64,000 nt of DNA from Juglans regia. Its lineage: Eukaryota > Streptophyta > Magnoliopsida > Fagales > Juglandaceae. A program made the translations under genes and the position numbers. Of the stretch, positions 47,040 to 58,799 are shown one piece after another. How positions within the stretch are numbered: position 1 is the first letter of the stretch; each line of letters begins with the position of its first letter. The stretch is taken from assembly GCF_001411555.2 (NCBI RefSeq), contig NC_049901.1:37852964-37916963 (forward strand). Reading direction: 5' to 3'. The notes below the pieces were generated by a model. The model saw only the letters and a list, made by a program, of their open reading frames with translations. It was not told where the DNA came from and made no database searches.

Positions 47040-47808
47040 TAAAATATTGTGATTATTGTTTGTGAATAGTTTGTGAGTTTATGGTATTCATTGATGTATT
47101 AATATGCGTAGAAATATTGTTATGGGAATATTATGAATATGATATGATATGGATTTGAAATATTGCGATTATTGTTTGTGAATTTTCTGAATAGTTTGTG
47201 AGTTTATGGTATTCATTGATGAATTAATGTGTATAAATATTATTGTGGGAATATTGTGAATATGTTGTGATATGGATTTGAAATATTGTGATTATTGTTT
47301 GTAAATTTTGTTTGAATATGTTTATATGGTTATGAATATATTGTCTTTAGGTTTTGGATTTATGTAAAAATTTTGATATAATATTTTTTGGTGTTTTTTA
47401 AATTTGTGAGTGCTAGTTATATTTTTAAAGTTTAGCAATATGTTTATACATGTTGTTGTGATTTTATGCTTACTCTTGAAATAATTATGATTATTTTTTG
47501 TGAATTTTGTGAATAGTTTGTGAGTTTATGGTGTTCATTGATGAATTAATATGTGTAGAAATATTGTTGTGGGAATATTATTGGTTCTTGTGATATGGAT
47601 TTGAAATATTGTGATTATTGTTTGTAAATTTTTATTGAATATGTTTATATGAATAGAAATATATTGTGTGATTTATGTGAATTTTTTGATATAATATTTT
47701 TTGGTGTTTTTTTAATTTGTTCTTTAACAAGAAAATTATAAGTTTTTTATCTTAATTTAAGTAAAGATTCAAAACATTTAATATGCATTTAATATGATAA
47801 TTAATATT
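47040..47808. repeat. ~120-bp tandem repeats with a 324-bp higher-order period
   Basis: The word attgtgattattgtttgt recurs near 47046, 47163, 47286, 47486 and 47610. Spacing is 117-124 bp, except for one larger gap that makes 47161-47484 and 47485-47808 a 324-bp duplication. Each long unit also carries agtttgtgagtttatggt. The region is AT-rich and non-coding. Confidence 0.75.
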
Positions 47809-48299
47809 TAACATTTAATAAGTATATATAATATATTCATACTAATTTAGTTAGAATATGATTATTATTCAAATTATAAGTATATTATAAAACTTAGTTT
47901 AAAAAAATGTATATAACTTAACTATATATAAAGTATAATATACATATAATAACTATAATTAATAATTACTTATTAAATATTCTTACCATTGTAATGTTCC
48001 AAACCATTATATTATTAAATATATATATATATATAAAGAAAGAAAGTAAAATATTCTTCAATAAAAGAGTTTTGAACCTACCAAATAAGTAGAGTTAGAA
48101 TAATTAAATATACTTATTTAAAATACACTAGAGAGTAAATAAATAAGGATCAAATAAATGCTTATATAGAAATTATGTACTTATTGTCTATATAAATAAA
48201 TAACTTACTCAATTAAGTATAACAATTAAAATTATAATTTAGGAATGATAATAATTAAAATTATATAATAACCTTTAAAATTATATATAACAATTATAT

Positions 48300-48720
48300 A
48301 ATAACAACGTTCGAACCAACGTTCGAACGTGAATACATAAAATTATATAGTAACATTCTACGTTCGAACGTACTCACCCTCAAACGAACTAAACATTCGA
48401 ATGTTTAAACGATTAACGTTCGAACAAACCTCCGAACTTACCACTTGCATTCGAACGCTTCTTCGTTAACATTCAAAATAACATTCGAACATTAAACCTG
48501 TTACCTTTGAACATTGGTTCGTTAACGTTCGAATTTTCATTCGAACGTTGATTGTAATTTACGTTCGGACGCATTAAGGTTCGAACGTAAATATGATACA
48601 TTTGAACTACAATCAACGAACCTCAAGTCATTCGAACGCCAATCGGTCTGGTTGTCGTTCGAACGTTCAATTGAACGTCTAAACGTTACTTTCTGTGATA
48701 GATCTCAACTGTCACAAAAC
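48300..48720. repeat. Palindrome-derived repeat cluster 4, right subterminal region of CACTA
   Basis: The densest cluster, with two exact acgttcgaacgt copies (48319-48330 and 48360-48371) and many one- or two-base variants, up to ~220 bp from the right terminus. Confidence 0.8.
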
Positions 48721-49105
48721 AGAAATGTTCAAACGTTAAACCAAACAGAACACCTCCAACCGTCACTAAAAATATTTTTAGTGATGGTTCAACAGTAAAC
48801 CATCACCAATTGTTTTCTGTGATGCACATTAGGTGACGGTCGTGGTGACAGTTTCAAACCGTCACCAAATATCTTTAGTGACGTTTTGGTAATTTTTGGT
48901 GACGATTTCCTCTGTTACAAAAGACAAATTGTGTTGTAGTGAAGGGCACATTATGCATTTACTATTTCTATATATTACACGATATATGTTAACATAATCA
49001 CATTAATTCTTGGTTTTTCATCTTGTTTCCACTTCAGACATTTTGCTCTTGTGATTCTCTTGATGTGGGTACTGTTGGTTAATTTTTATGTATTTGATTT
49101 ACTAG

Positions 49106-49162
49106 AGCATGTTGAGCAACCCCTTTGATCGACATGAGCTCGTTCGATACAATGTTAAACAA
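49106..49162 (+). pseudogene. CHY/RING zinc-finger relic, exon B
   Basis: Between an AG acceptor and a CAAGTACG donor the frame reads SMLSNPFDRHELVRYNVKQ, which directly continues the CHY finger of exon A (HCHN then TSML...DRHELVRQDVKQ in the family). The donor seems to have lost one G. Confidence 0.85.
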
Positions 49163-49264
49163 GTACGACTTTTCGGATCTATGCTTGTTCGCCTTTTCTT
49201 TTGTAATTTAATGATTTATAAACATTTTCGTGAATCTACGAGGAGTTTGTGTTGTTGTTTCAAG

Positions 49265-49296
49265 TTATTTGTTCAGTTTGTGACACAGACGAGTCG
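49265..49296 (+). pseudogene. CHY/RING zinc-finger relic, exon C
   Basis: After tttcaag the frame reads ICSVCDTDES, then a GTATGT donor. The family has VICSVCDTEQ here, with both Cys zinc ligands kept. Confidence 0.8.
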
Positions 49297-49392
49297 GTAT
49301 GTGTTTCTCTGTAATGTTGTGTAAAGCTTTCAGATTCTTTTTCGTTTGAAATATCATAACTGGTTTCAATCATACTTCTCTTCCTATTCTAG

Positions 49393-49405
49393 GTTGCTCA
49401 AGTGT
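49393..49405 (+). pseudogene. CHY/RING zinc-finger relic, exon D start
   Basis: After a ctattctag acceptor, gttgctcaagtgt encodes VAQV and the first base of Cys (family VAQVCTNCG). The match stops there at an AT-rich repeat, so the gene is truncated at this point and the RING domain is absent. Confidence 0.6.
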
Positions 49406-50308
49406 AATACTATATTATAATAAAATGTAATTAGACACTATAGTATAAGTCTAGTATAAAAATAAGTTAGATAATTAGTATAGAAGTAAATTAGCAATGA
49501 ATGATTTAGTTGTAGTTTTTAATTTTTAGAAAAACTATAATTTGAAAGCCTACCAAAAAATATTTTTAAAAAATGGGTTAAATATGAAACTAAAAAGAAG
49601 GCCCAAATCCAACTATACTCCGACAAGTCGGAATCAGAGTCAGAGTCCAATTTTGAACTCCAACAAAGTCGAAGTCGGAGTCGGAGTCAGATTTAGGGGT
49701 AAATCCGACTCCGACTATGTCGGTGCTCACTCCTAATCTCAACCATTATTTTCAAAGAGATGTGATAAGGAAGCCTTATATGATCACACACCTCCACCAA
49801 ACTAATATATAATTTGTCATTTTTGTCATTATATTTAAACACACACATATTTAAAAATTAAGATAGAATAAAAAGAATAACAAATTACATGTTGATTAGG
49901 TAGATATATGTGGTATAAGATTTCTATGTAGAATTTCTCTTCTTTTCCTATTAAATAGTTGACATTCAGCAATATAAATAAATAAATATTTATTTATCAT
50001 TTTTAAACATTCAGCCAACTTTAATGAGTAGTACTGATCGGATGATAAAATAATAATTACTTAATTTGAAACAATGGTTGAGATTTTAATACCTCTAGGC
50101 TTGCTAGCTAGGAGATAAAAAGCTTGCTTAATTATTATCAACTGATCACAACATTTATTTATTTATACATATCTTAATTTGAAATATTTCAAGCTCTTTA
50201 TCTCTATAAGACGATGTTAATTAGAGCTTTTTCATCAAAGGAAGTAGTCATGATCAAACGATGGATGCCATACTTACACCATCATCATCATCATGTTCTA
50301 GCATCCTC
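49406..50308. other. Non-coding stretch; hAT-like MITE remnant
   Basis: 49600-49735 contains repeated gagtcggagtcgg words and ends gtcggtgctcactcctaa, which looks like a hAT-type terminus (taggagtgagcaccgac on the other strand). The rest is AT-rich, forming the 3' flank of the receptor kinase gene. Confidence 0.45.
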
Positions 50309-53300
50309 TCACGCTTCGAACTCTTTAGGAGGGGAAAAGCATCGATCTATATCGCAAGCATGACTTGCACCATTAATCTTCTCTCCATAACCGAGTAAGA
50401 GCTGGTTGTAACATCGCAGTAAAACCTTCAAAACCTCTTTCATGAATGGCCGCGTAAAAGGCTGTATGTGAGTACAACTGAGTCCGAGTCTAAAAACACA
50501 GCACATGGAATCCATGTAACAGTGTTCCTTGACTTCCTCATCCAAGGCATCAGCTATAAATTTGTCTTCTTGAAAATATCGCCATGCCCATTCTGCAAGA
50601 GATGTGTGTTCATCACCGTCATTAGCTTTCCTTCCTGTTGTCAGCTCCAGAAGGATAACTCCAAAACTATAAACATCAATCTTCTCATTCACTCGTTTCG
50701 TACGAGCATATTCTACAGGTTCAAGTTAACAACAAGAAGAAATAATAAAACTCCTGGGGATTATAGTATAAAAAAAATGAAACTTGTGAAGTTTTGATGT
50801 TATAGTACACCTGGAGCTATGTAGCCGAAAGAGCCTGCCACAGATGACATTGTAGCAGATTCTCCCTCCTTGATCAGCATTTGGGCAAGACCAAAATCAG
50901 CTATCTGCGCATTAAACTCGAGATCTAAAAGGATGTTGCTGGACTTCACATCTCGATGAATAATGGGTGGTGAGCAGTCATGGTGCATGTAGGCAAGCCC
51001 TTGAGCAACCCCAACTGCTATATGCAACCTCTTAGGCCAATCTAGGTCAACATGATGGACTGAACTTGAGATAGTTGATGCTCTACTCTTCTCGTGCAGC
51101 CATTGGTCTAGGCTACGATTTTCCAAATAATCGTAGACAAGAAGCTTTGAGTTGTCATTGGAGATGCAGCAGAGCAATTTCACTATGTTGGAATGTCGAA
51201 TTGAACTCAGTATTTTAACTTCTGCTAGAAATTCTTTTTCAAGCTTCTCTTCAAGCTTTCTGTTATTCCATATCTTCTTCACAGCAACAAGATCAATTGA
51301 ATTATTAAAAGGAACACGGTATACCTTCCCTGATCCACCGCAACCAATCACATTTTTTTCTGTCAATCCTGACAAAATGTCTAATTTTGTGAAATTCAGA
51401 TTCTGGAATGGGGTGATGTTCCATGTGGAATCCAATCCATGCAGCTTTCTTTTTCTGTAAACTTTGATGATAAAGAATGAGATTAACAAACCTAGAATAA
51501 CTGCTATCACCATACTTATAATCCAAACCATTAATTGGTGTGAAGTTTTGTTTGGTTTCGAATTGCACTCGTTGATGTTTAATGAAGGGCGATTAGCACA
51601 AAGGCCAGGATTGTTCAAGAAACTGTTGGCATATGCATCATTTTCGAATTCAATTGGGATACTCCCACTCAGATGATTGGAAGAAAGATTGAGGGAAGTG
51701 AGCTTCAAAAAGCCAAGTTGCGGTGGAATTTGGCTAGATAGCCGGTTTTCTGACAAATCCAATTCAGAAAGGCTTGGTAAAAAACCAAGTTTCCCTGGAA
51801 TCTGTCCAGAGATTGCATTTCGGCTAATGTTTAGAGTATTAAGGGCTTTCCATGAAATAATATCTGATGGAAGGGAGCCCGAGAGTTGGTTCCGATCAAG
51901 CAAAAGAGTTGTCAAATGAGGAAGAATTGTTAATCCTTGAGGAATGGTGCCATTCAAGAGGTTATTACTAGCCTCAAGAACCACCAAATTCCTCCAGGAA
52001 GAAGCTCCCTCCGGAATTTTACCTGAAAACATGTTGTTGCAGATCTCCAACCATAAAAGATTCCGTGACAATATCTCAGGAAGCTCACCCATAAAAGAAT
52101 TATCACTTAACATCAACATTTTCATGTTCTGTGATGTCCACATGCCGCTAGGAATACACCCAGAGAGCCGATTACTGGAAACTCTGACAATAATCAAACT
52201 GCTACAATTTCCAAGAGACTTGGGCAATTCTCCATCGAGGTTGTTTTTAAAAGCTACCACTCCCAACAACCTTCCATTGTCACACAAGTGTTCTGGCAAC
52301 TGGCCTGTAAGCATATTGGTTGCAACCTGAAACTCTTGAAGCATTGAATTCCGACCAAGGTCTGGAGGCAAAGTACCTGAAAAATTGTTGCTAAACACTT
52401 TAAGAACTATAAGCCCCGGAAGACGGCCAATGCTATCTGGGATTTTTCCAAATAACTGATTGCAAAACAAACTCAGACCTGACAGTTTTATGAGTTTTCC
52501 AAAATCATCGGGAATTGTCCCAGTCAAATTATTTTCTGAGAGATCAATGTTTTCTAGGTTCAAAGCTTCAACAACCTGAGGAATCTCCCCGGACAAGTTG
52601 TTATCGTAAAGATAAAGTATACGTAAATTCTTTGGCATTAACAAACTGCTCGGAATTTTCCCAGTCAGAGAGTTGATGGACAAATCCAAATGCTCCAGTG
52701 AAGCCATCTCTCCAATCTTGTCAGGGATTTCCCCAACCAAATTCGTTTGAACCATCCATAAAAGCTTCAGTTTCTTTAACTTGGTGAACTCGGAAGGCAA
52801 TCTCGGCATCATTTTAGAATTAAACGCCAATCCTAGTTCTTCAAGATTGGACAAGTTTCCAATCTCTAGCGGAAAAGAACCGATAAACAAACACCCAAAA
52901 AGTTGAAGTATCCTTAGTTCCGTCAACTGCCCGACAGATGATGGGATGTTTCCAAAGAAGCTATTGCCTCCAAGGTTGAGATTGTGAAGCCGAGCCATGC
53001 GATGAATGTCATCGGGGATGGCTCCACCAAAGTAGTTCTGCGAGAGGTCGAGGTCTTCGAGCTTGGAACAATTATAGAGAGCTCTCGGAAACTCAGTTGA
53101 ACTGAAGTAGTTATATGAAAAATTAATAGCTTTGAGGTTCTTGAGGTTGCAAATGAAGGGTGGGACTGTTCCAGAGATGTTCTTGCTCTTGAGGTGTAGT
53201 TCAGTGACTGAGCCATCAAAGCAGGTAATCCCAGGCCAATTACAGTGGGAGGAGGAGTTCCATGGAATCCAAAGGCTGAGAGAATTTGGGTTTTGCCAGT

Positions 53301-53433
53301 GTTGCTTTAGGTTGAGCAGCACTACTTGTTCTTGAGTACTAAGCTGAGAGTTGGCATGGCAGAGGAGGAGGAGGATCATGAAGAAGTTAGCGTAGAGAGA
53401 GAAATCAACAGATGTTGGGATTGTCCTCGACAT
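50309..53433 (-). CDS. HSL3-like: LRR receptor-like kinase, HSL3 (HAESA-like 3) type
   Basis: Two exons, 50811-53433 and 50309-50712, with a 98-bp GT..AG intron that splits the Glu codon of the APE motif. The joined reading frame is 1008 residues, the usual length for this family. Order: signal peptide (about 1-30, FFMILLLLCHANS), N-terminal cap (WNSSSHCNWPGITC), about 20 leucine-rich repeats (to about 620), one membrane helix (about 635-657), then a kinase with loop GCGGSGKVYR (697), VAVKK Lys (719), HRD (826-828, an RD kinase) and DFG (846). The ectodomain and KLLCCISNDNSKLLVYDYLE strongly resemble Arabidopsis At5g25930/HSL3, a plasma-membrane receptor for small signalling peptides. No stop or shift is seen; it looks functional. 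It could be a paralogue rather than the orthologue. Confidence 0.93.
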
Positions 53434-54854
53434 TTTGAGGTTGAGTTCGTTAGCTAATTTGGTTTGAACTCTGATATCAACGTTGGTCCTTTTAACGTGT
53501 GAAAATCAGTAAAAAATAAAAGGCAAAAAAAAAAAACAAAAAACGAGGGTCGCAAAATTCTAAGAAGGGTGACACGATTTTCTTAATTGTAGGCCCCTTT
53601 TGGAATTCGTTGTTGGTCAATAATTAAAAAGTCCTGTCCAATTGTCCAGCCAGGCTCCATTATATAAAAACAATATAGATAATCAAAACGAAACCCTTTA
53701 TATATATATATATAAATATATATAATGTTAGAAGTTAATTACCGTCACCAAGTTTCTAAGAGTGTGCTATAGTTAGTTAGTATGAAGTGGATATTGTACG
53801 CCCAAGTCCTCGTTTTCAGTGGAAACACTTTGATTTGTAATTGAAAATTTTTATCAATCACTATTCACCATCTCACATTTCACATCATGTAAAAAATATC
53901 TATACATTCAATAAAAAAGCTATAAATATAGAATATAAAAATAAATAGTGACGGATGCATTGCATTCCTCTAATTTGATTCGATTCGTTTACCGTCATAA
54001 CTACGAGTAATACATTTAGAATCACATCACTAGATATACCCAATTTTAAATCAAATGGATTGTTATACAACACACCTGATATGTGGCCTGGATGCACTTT
54101 GTTTGTGGCATTTGACGTCAACAAAGGGAAAGATAAATTGAGAGACCAATTTAATTGGTAGGCCTCAAAAAACAAACAAAATGAAAGACCTTGACTCACT
54201 TTGGATGATAAAAAACCCCATTCTTTTCATAGCACCGATATCACATTAATTTTCTACCAAACTTCCCACTCTAATAATGGAGTAATCTCACGTCATCTTC
54301 TCACATATGCAAACTTGACGCAAGAAGCTTGTTTTTTCCTGGCCTCTCATTTAAATTATGGCACAACTTTTCCATCCATTTGGCTTCTAAATTGCTTCTT
54401 TCCTGTGTTCTTATTTTTTTTTAATTTTCCCACTCGTGCGGCATGCACGAGCTAGGGGTGGTCAAGGAGTCAAGCAATAAGCATGCATTGAGTAAGTGCT
54501 CATCATAATCTGATGTTTTTTAGCCATCAATTTAATGAAAGTGCAATGGTCTAGCTGGAATATATCATTCATTCAGGGTATATATATGTTTTAGTATAAA
54601 AGATAAGATATAAAAATAGAGTGGAGTTCTCTCTTTGTTGCCACTAAATTGAGTCATGTATGATTTGTTTTTTGTCAACCAGGAGCTTTACAGTCTCCTC
54701 AGAGAGAACCAAACTCTTCCAAGAAATTGTGATATTATATCTCTTGAAAATTTTCTAGAGGACTAAATAACAGACTCATCTACTTTAAACATAAGCTGAT
54801 AGAAAGTATTAATTTATTATTATAATACTTCCCCTCCCATTTGGATCAGGTCTA
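53434..54854. other. Upstream region of the receptor kinase gene
   Basis: Contains the likely minus-strand promoter. A TATATAA-type box on the minus strand lies near 53660, about 230 bp before the ATG, and a TA microsatellite at 53700-53725. No other gene was recognised. Confidence 0.45.
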
Positions 54855-55052
54855 GTTTGTTTTTATAATTTTTTTCAATTCATCTCATTTAATTATTATA
54901 ATTTTATCAAATTTTTATATAAAATAAAATAAATAATTTAACTTTTTTAAATCTCTAATAAAAAATAATATTAAAAATATATATTCTCATAATATTTTAT
55001 TTTATTTTTAATTTTAATATTAATTTATCTTATCTCATCTATAAAAATAAAC
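54855..55052. mobile_element. AT-rich MITE
   Basis: About 198 bp ending in near-perfect inverted repeats, GTTTGTTTTTATA and TATAAAAATAAAC (12 of 13). The interior is almost pure A/T with ttcatctcattt-type words. It resembles an abundant Fagales MITE family by memory; the target duplication is unclear. Confidence 0.6.
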
Positions 55053-58036
55053 GAAGAGTAAGTTCTATGCACCAGACTTGACTTCTTTCAATTAATATAT
55101 AAGTTTAAGATTTCGAGTTTGAAATTTCTCTATCCTTTTAAATCGTCATTTATTTTAAAAATTTAAATAAATAAAAAGACTTATAAGTATAATTTAATAT
55201 TATAACAACTCATGACCACAAAATTTGAGGGAACAGCTCGAAACCCCACAATGTAAAAGAAACATCCAAGATACTTGGCTGGAAATAAAGACGCATACAC
55301 TACGTTCCGTGGATCATATTCAAAAGAAATTACGACCAATACACTTGACTTGACTCAACGTGCCACTCGTAATAGATCGGATCTTTTCCACACCCGCATT
55401 TAATAACAATTATTATATTATTATATTATATTATATTTGTCTGTGAAAAAAAAAAAGATCGGATCTTTACATGATGGCATGCATTTCGAATCTCAGAATA
55501 TGCTATTAAGGGTGCTCCACCATGCATGACCAATTCCTTCTCTTTGAACGTGTCGCGGAAGATACGCTATTCATATTATTAGGATGATTGTAAATCTCGT
55601 CTTTACACCACAACCGGTTTGAAGTTAATCTCTAGTCATTTTTCACTTTTTTTTTCTTTGAAGTAATTTTCTATAAGATCATCATCGTAACCGCCAGACA
55701 CAATAATTTAACTTTGGTTAGATTGAATGAAAAATTGAATGAATATATATGAGATCTTAGTCACTACCGAAGAATATGAATTAAAAACTCTTTTTTTAAA
55801 TAAATAAATCACTCTAATTAAATACTTAGCTGCCACCTTCAACAGAAGTTATTGATGCAATATTGTTTTGCGTTAGTCAGAATCTAACAATGGCTGATGG
55901 TTTGGGTGTTGATACGATGCTCAGATAATCATTCATAAAATAAATAATAAATAAAGTAAATAAAATGTAAATTAAGAAAAAGATACAAAAATTTATGTGA
56001 TATGACATAAAAGTCTACGTCTACGAGTCAATTGAGAGCAAAATCTATTTTGTTTGATGATAATACAGTCTCTCATGGCCTATCATAACTCTCAATACTA
56101 TGAAAATAAAATTGGGTTGAAGGGAAATTAAAGAAGAACGATCACAATAACCCTATATAAATCTGAAGAGAGAAAGGAGATCATGTGATTGCAGAGAAGT
56201 GTTTCTTTGGAGAGTCGTTGGATAACTTAGATCTCTCACGTTTGACGTTTATAGTGGTTCCCTCCTTTTACAGATATCTCTCTCCTTCTTTAAAGTAATT
56301 GAGTGATCTCACTTGCCTTATGTCACTTTCACCTTTTGTATGTTAGTCAATTTTTTTTAGTTTTATCACTTCCTTGTCTTATTCCCTCCTATTCTTGACA
56401 ATGGATTTACAATGAGCTAGACTCTATTTCATTTTGTATCCAATAAAAATTGATTATCATTTTTTGAAAAATGATATTTGGTCCCTCAAAATTACCGTTC
56501 GAGTATTTTATTTTATTTTTCTTGATGGTCAAGAAAATGACTATTAGTAAAATTGTGTATTTTTTTTAATGATTTAAGAATGTTAAAAAAATATTTTCTT
56601 GGTCCCTCAACACTCAGAGTCTTTGCCGACTCTAACCAACGTTCACGCCTTGCCGCAGCACATTATTTTTACATTAACACTATCGAAACCAAGGCTCGAA
56701 TTGTTGTTGGCGGTCATACTCGCTACATGTTGAATGATGGTAGACAACCGACAAGCTTGACATTTGAGATAGCAAGTAGCAAGGTGGAGAGACAAGCACA
56801 ACAACTCCAACATTGTTTTCGAGTGATGAGAGAGTGAGAAAGAGTACGAGGGATGAAAAATAATTTATTGTCCTCTAAAGAGTGAAGTTCTTCATTATTT
56901 CAACCACCATACTAATTGGTGGGAATAAAGTTAGAAAAGTGGGTCTCAGTACTTGTAAAAATAAATAGAAAGGGACTGAAAGAAAAGTAGGGAGGAATTG
57001 ATAGGACAAGACAAAGACTTTAAATAAAAAATGTAAAAAGCTAACAAAAAAGAACAGAGACGAGACTAAAAAGAAAAGTAATAAGATAAAAAAGAGAGAC
57101 TTGACTTGAAGACCCGAGAAACAACATGGGAGCTTCTTCTTCTTCTTCCTTTCCACTTTCTTCCTCTTCCATTATCGTCGTGAGAGAGAGTTAAAAAATG
57201 AAAATTTGTACTAAAGATAATTTATAATAGATTTCATATTTCCAATGACGTAAGTATTAGCGTCAAAACATATAAATATGTGCGTTTTCTCATTCATTTC
57301 TATTTTATGCACTTATTATTAGTCATGCAATGGATGAGTTCCCCCAAGCACCACATCATTGGCATGGATCATGCAACCATATATCATTGGCATCCACCCT
57401 TAGGGAAAATTTTATCAACAATAACTACAAGATGTTTTATTCTTACGATAACGAAAAGATTTATTTTTATAAAACTCTAGAAATATGAGTGTGATGATAT
57501 GATCACATGATGTTTATAATTTGTAACACACTGTATAGTTCATGTTAAAAATTGAAAAATAATTCACATATTAAGGTTTATAAGGTGTACACGTCCACCC
57601 TTATATTGAAGAGAGAAAATGCTACTTTGACACTTAATTTTGAGACTTTCTATATTTTAATTTTTTTTACTTAATAGTTAAGGAAATAACTATTAGTGTA
57701 TTGATATTTTTTAAAAATGTTTAAAAATGATAAATGTGAATAAAAAAATTGAAAAAAATAAGAAGACGAATTTGTACTAGTAGACGGCATGCCCAGCAAT
57801 CAATGCTAGGCAGCAACCTAACACTACTCATTGAAAAATGGGCTCCAATTAGAAATATGACCAGAAATTTTCCCAATGAAAAATTAATTGAAGAAATCAT
57901 CTTCATATTCTCAAATGTTTCCAATAATCAGTGGACTTATAATTTATCTGCGTATCTTCTCTTTGTAGTAATAAAATGAAGGGTGAGATTGTGGGTTCTA
58001 GCCCCATGGAGATATCCACTTATTGTAAAATTTAAA

Positions 58037-58069
<33 letters not shown>

Positions 58070-58799
58070 AAGAGAGATAATCATATAAATGAACAAACTT
58101 ATGGAATCTTCGATCTACGAAGTGATTTTTCACAACATAGTAATCATGTTAAGCACTTTGTGCTCGATCTGTGAATACCTCTTATATGGCTACTGGGCTG
58201 GGACTGATTTGTATTAGTGGATGTAACAGGTTGGCGATGGAAGGAAGGAGATAATGTTTTCAAAATGCAAGGAAGAAGATGCACAACAAGTGTTTGTGAA
58301 AATGGCTCCAAGGCCTGAATAACATCTATTCATTAGGGTTTTTCGAGGAAATGCCCTTAACCTCCAAAGGAAAAAACACAACAATTTCTCAGATGCTTTT
58401 CTATGATTCGCTCTTCCTCTCTCATTTCTTTTTATTCTTCATTTCCTGACATGTAACTAATTGTCCAGAAAAAGCTATGATGACCCACGAAAATAGTAAG
58501 GAAATAACAGCATATAAAACGCTGCATCTAACTATTGACTACTAACCCACTAACCCAAAATGCACCGTTTGGAATATTTAATTCCCAAATGGTGCGTCTT
58601 ACAGTTTATTTAAATGTACTGAAAACACACACATACACACAACACGATACTTAAAACACACACACAACACGGCACCGTTTAGCCCTTTTATTTCTCAAAC
58701 AGGCCTCCACCGTGTACAATAAACAATGCAGTGGATAATTTAAATAAGTCAACTAAGTACCAAAATTTTTAATACAAATTTACATAGGTAAAATATTAA
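55053..58799. other. Non-coding stretch
   Basis: AT-rich with no gene I can support. It holds a TA/GA microsatellite (58036-58077) and CA-rich runs (58628-58665). A short minus-strand start, MEEEESGKEEEEAPM (from 57171), could be a first exon, but nothing continues it. Confidence 0.5.

Larger units (their letters stand above)
41633..48941. mobile_element. CACTA (EnSpm/CMC) DNA transposon, 7.3 kb
   Basis: The terminal inverted repeat CACTACAACACAATT is perfect over 15 bp (41633-41647 and 48927-48941). It is flanked by the 3-bp duplication AAG (41630-41632 and 48942-48944). Subterminal regions carry AGTGACGG/CCGTCACT hairpins at both ends and dozens of degenerate ACGTTCGAAC words. No transposase (Transposase_21 type) was recognised; the only coding trace is an antisense ORF at 42355-43480. 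It is therefore non-autonomous or badly decayed. It sits inside a zinc-finger gene relic. Confidence 0.92.

Noticed and set aside
50800..50810. Kinase frame reading on to a stop (Gly-Val-Leu end) without splicing
   Set aside because: It would truncate the kinase in the APE motif; a good GT donor and an AG acceptor 98 bp on restore the family sequence in frame.
51152..53335. Plus-strand ORFs over the receptor kinase
   Set aside because: Antisense shadows of the LRR coding exon; the minus frame has clear domains throughout.
56553..57171. ORFs on both strands around 56553-57171
   Set aside because: No domain, no continuation by splicing, and biased composition.
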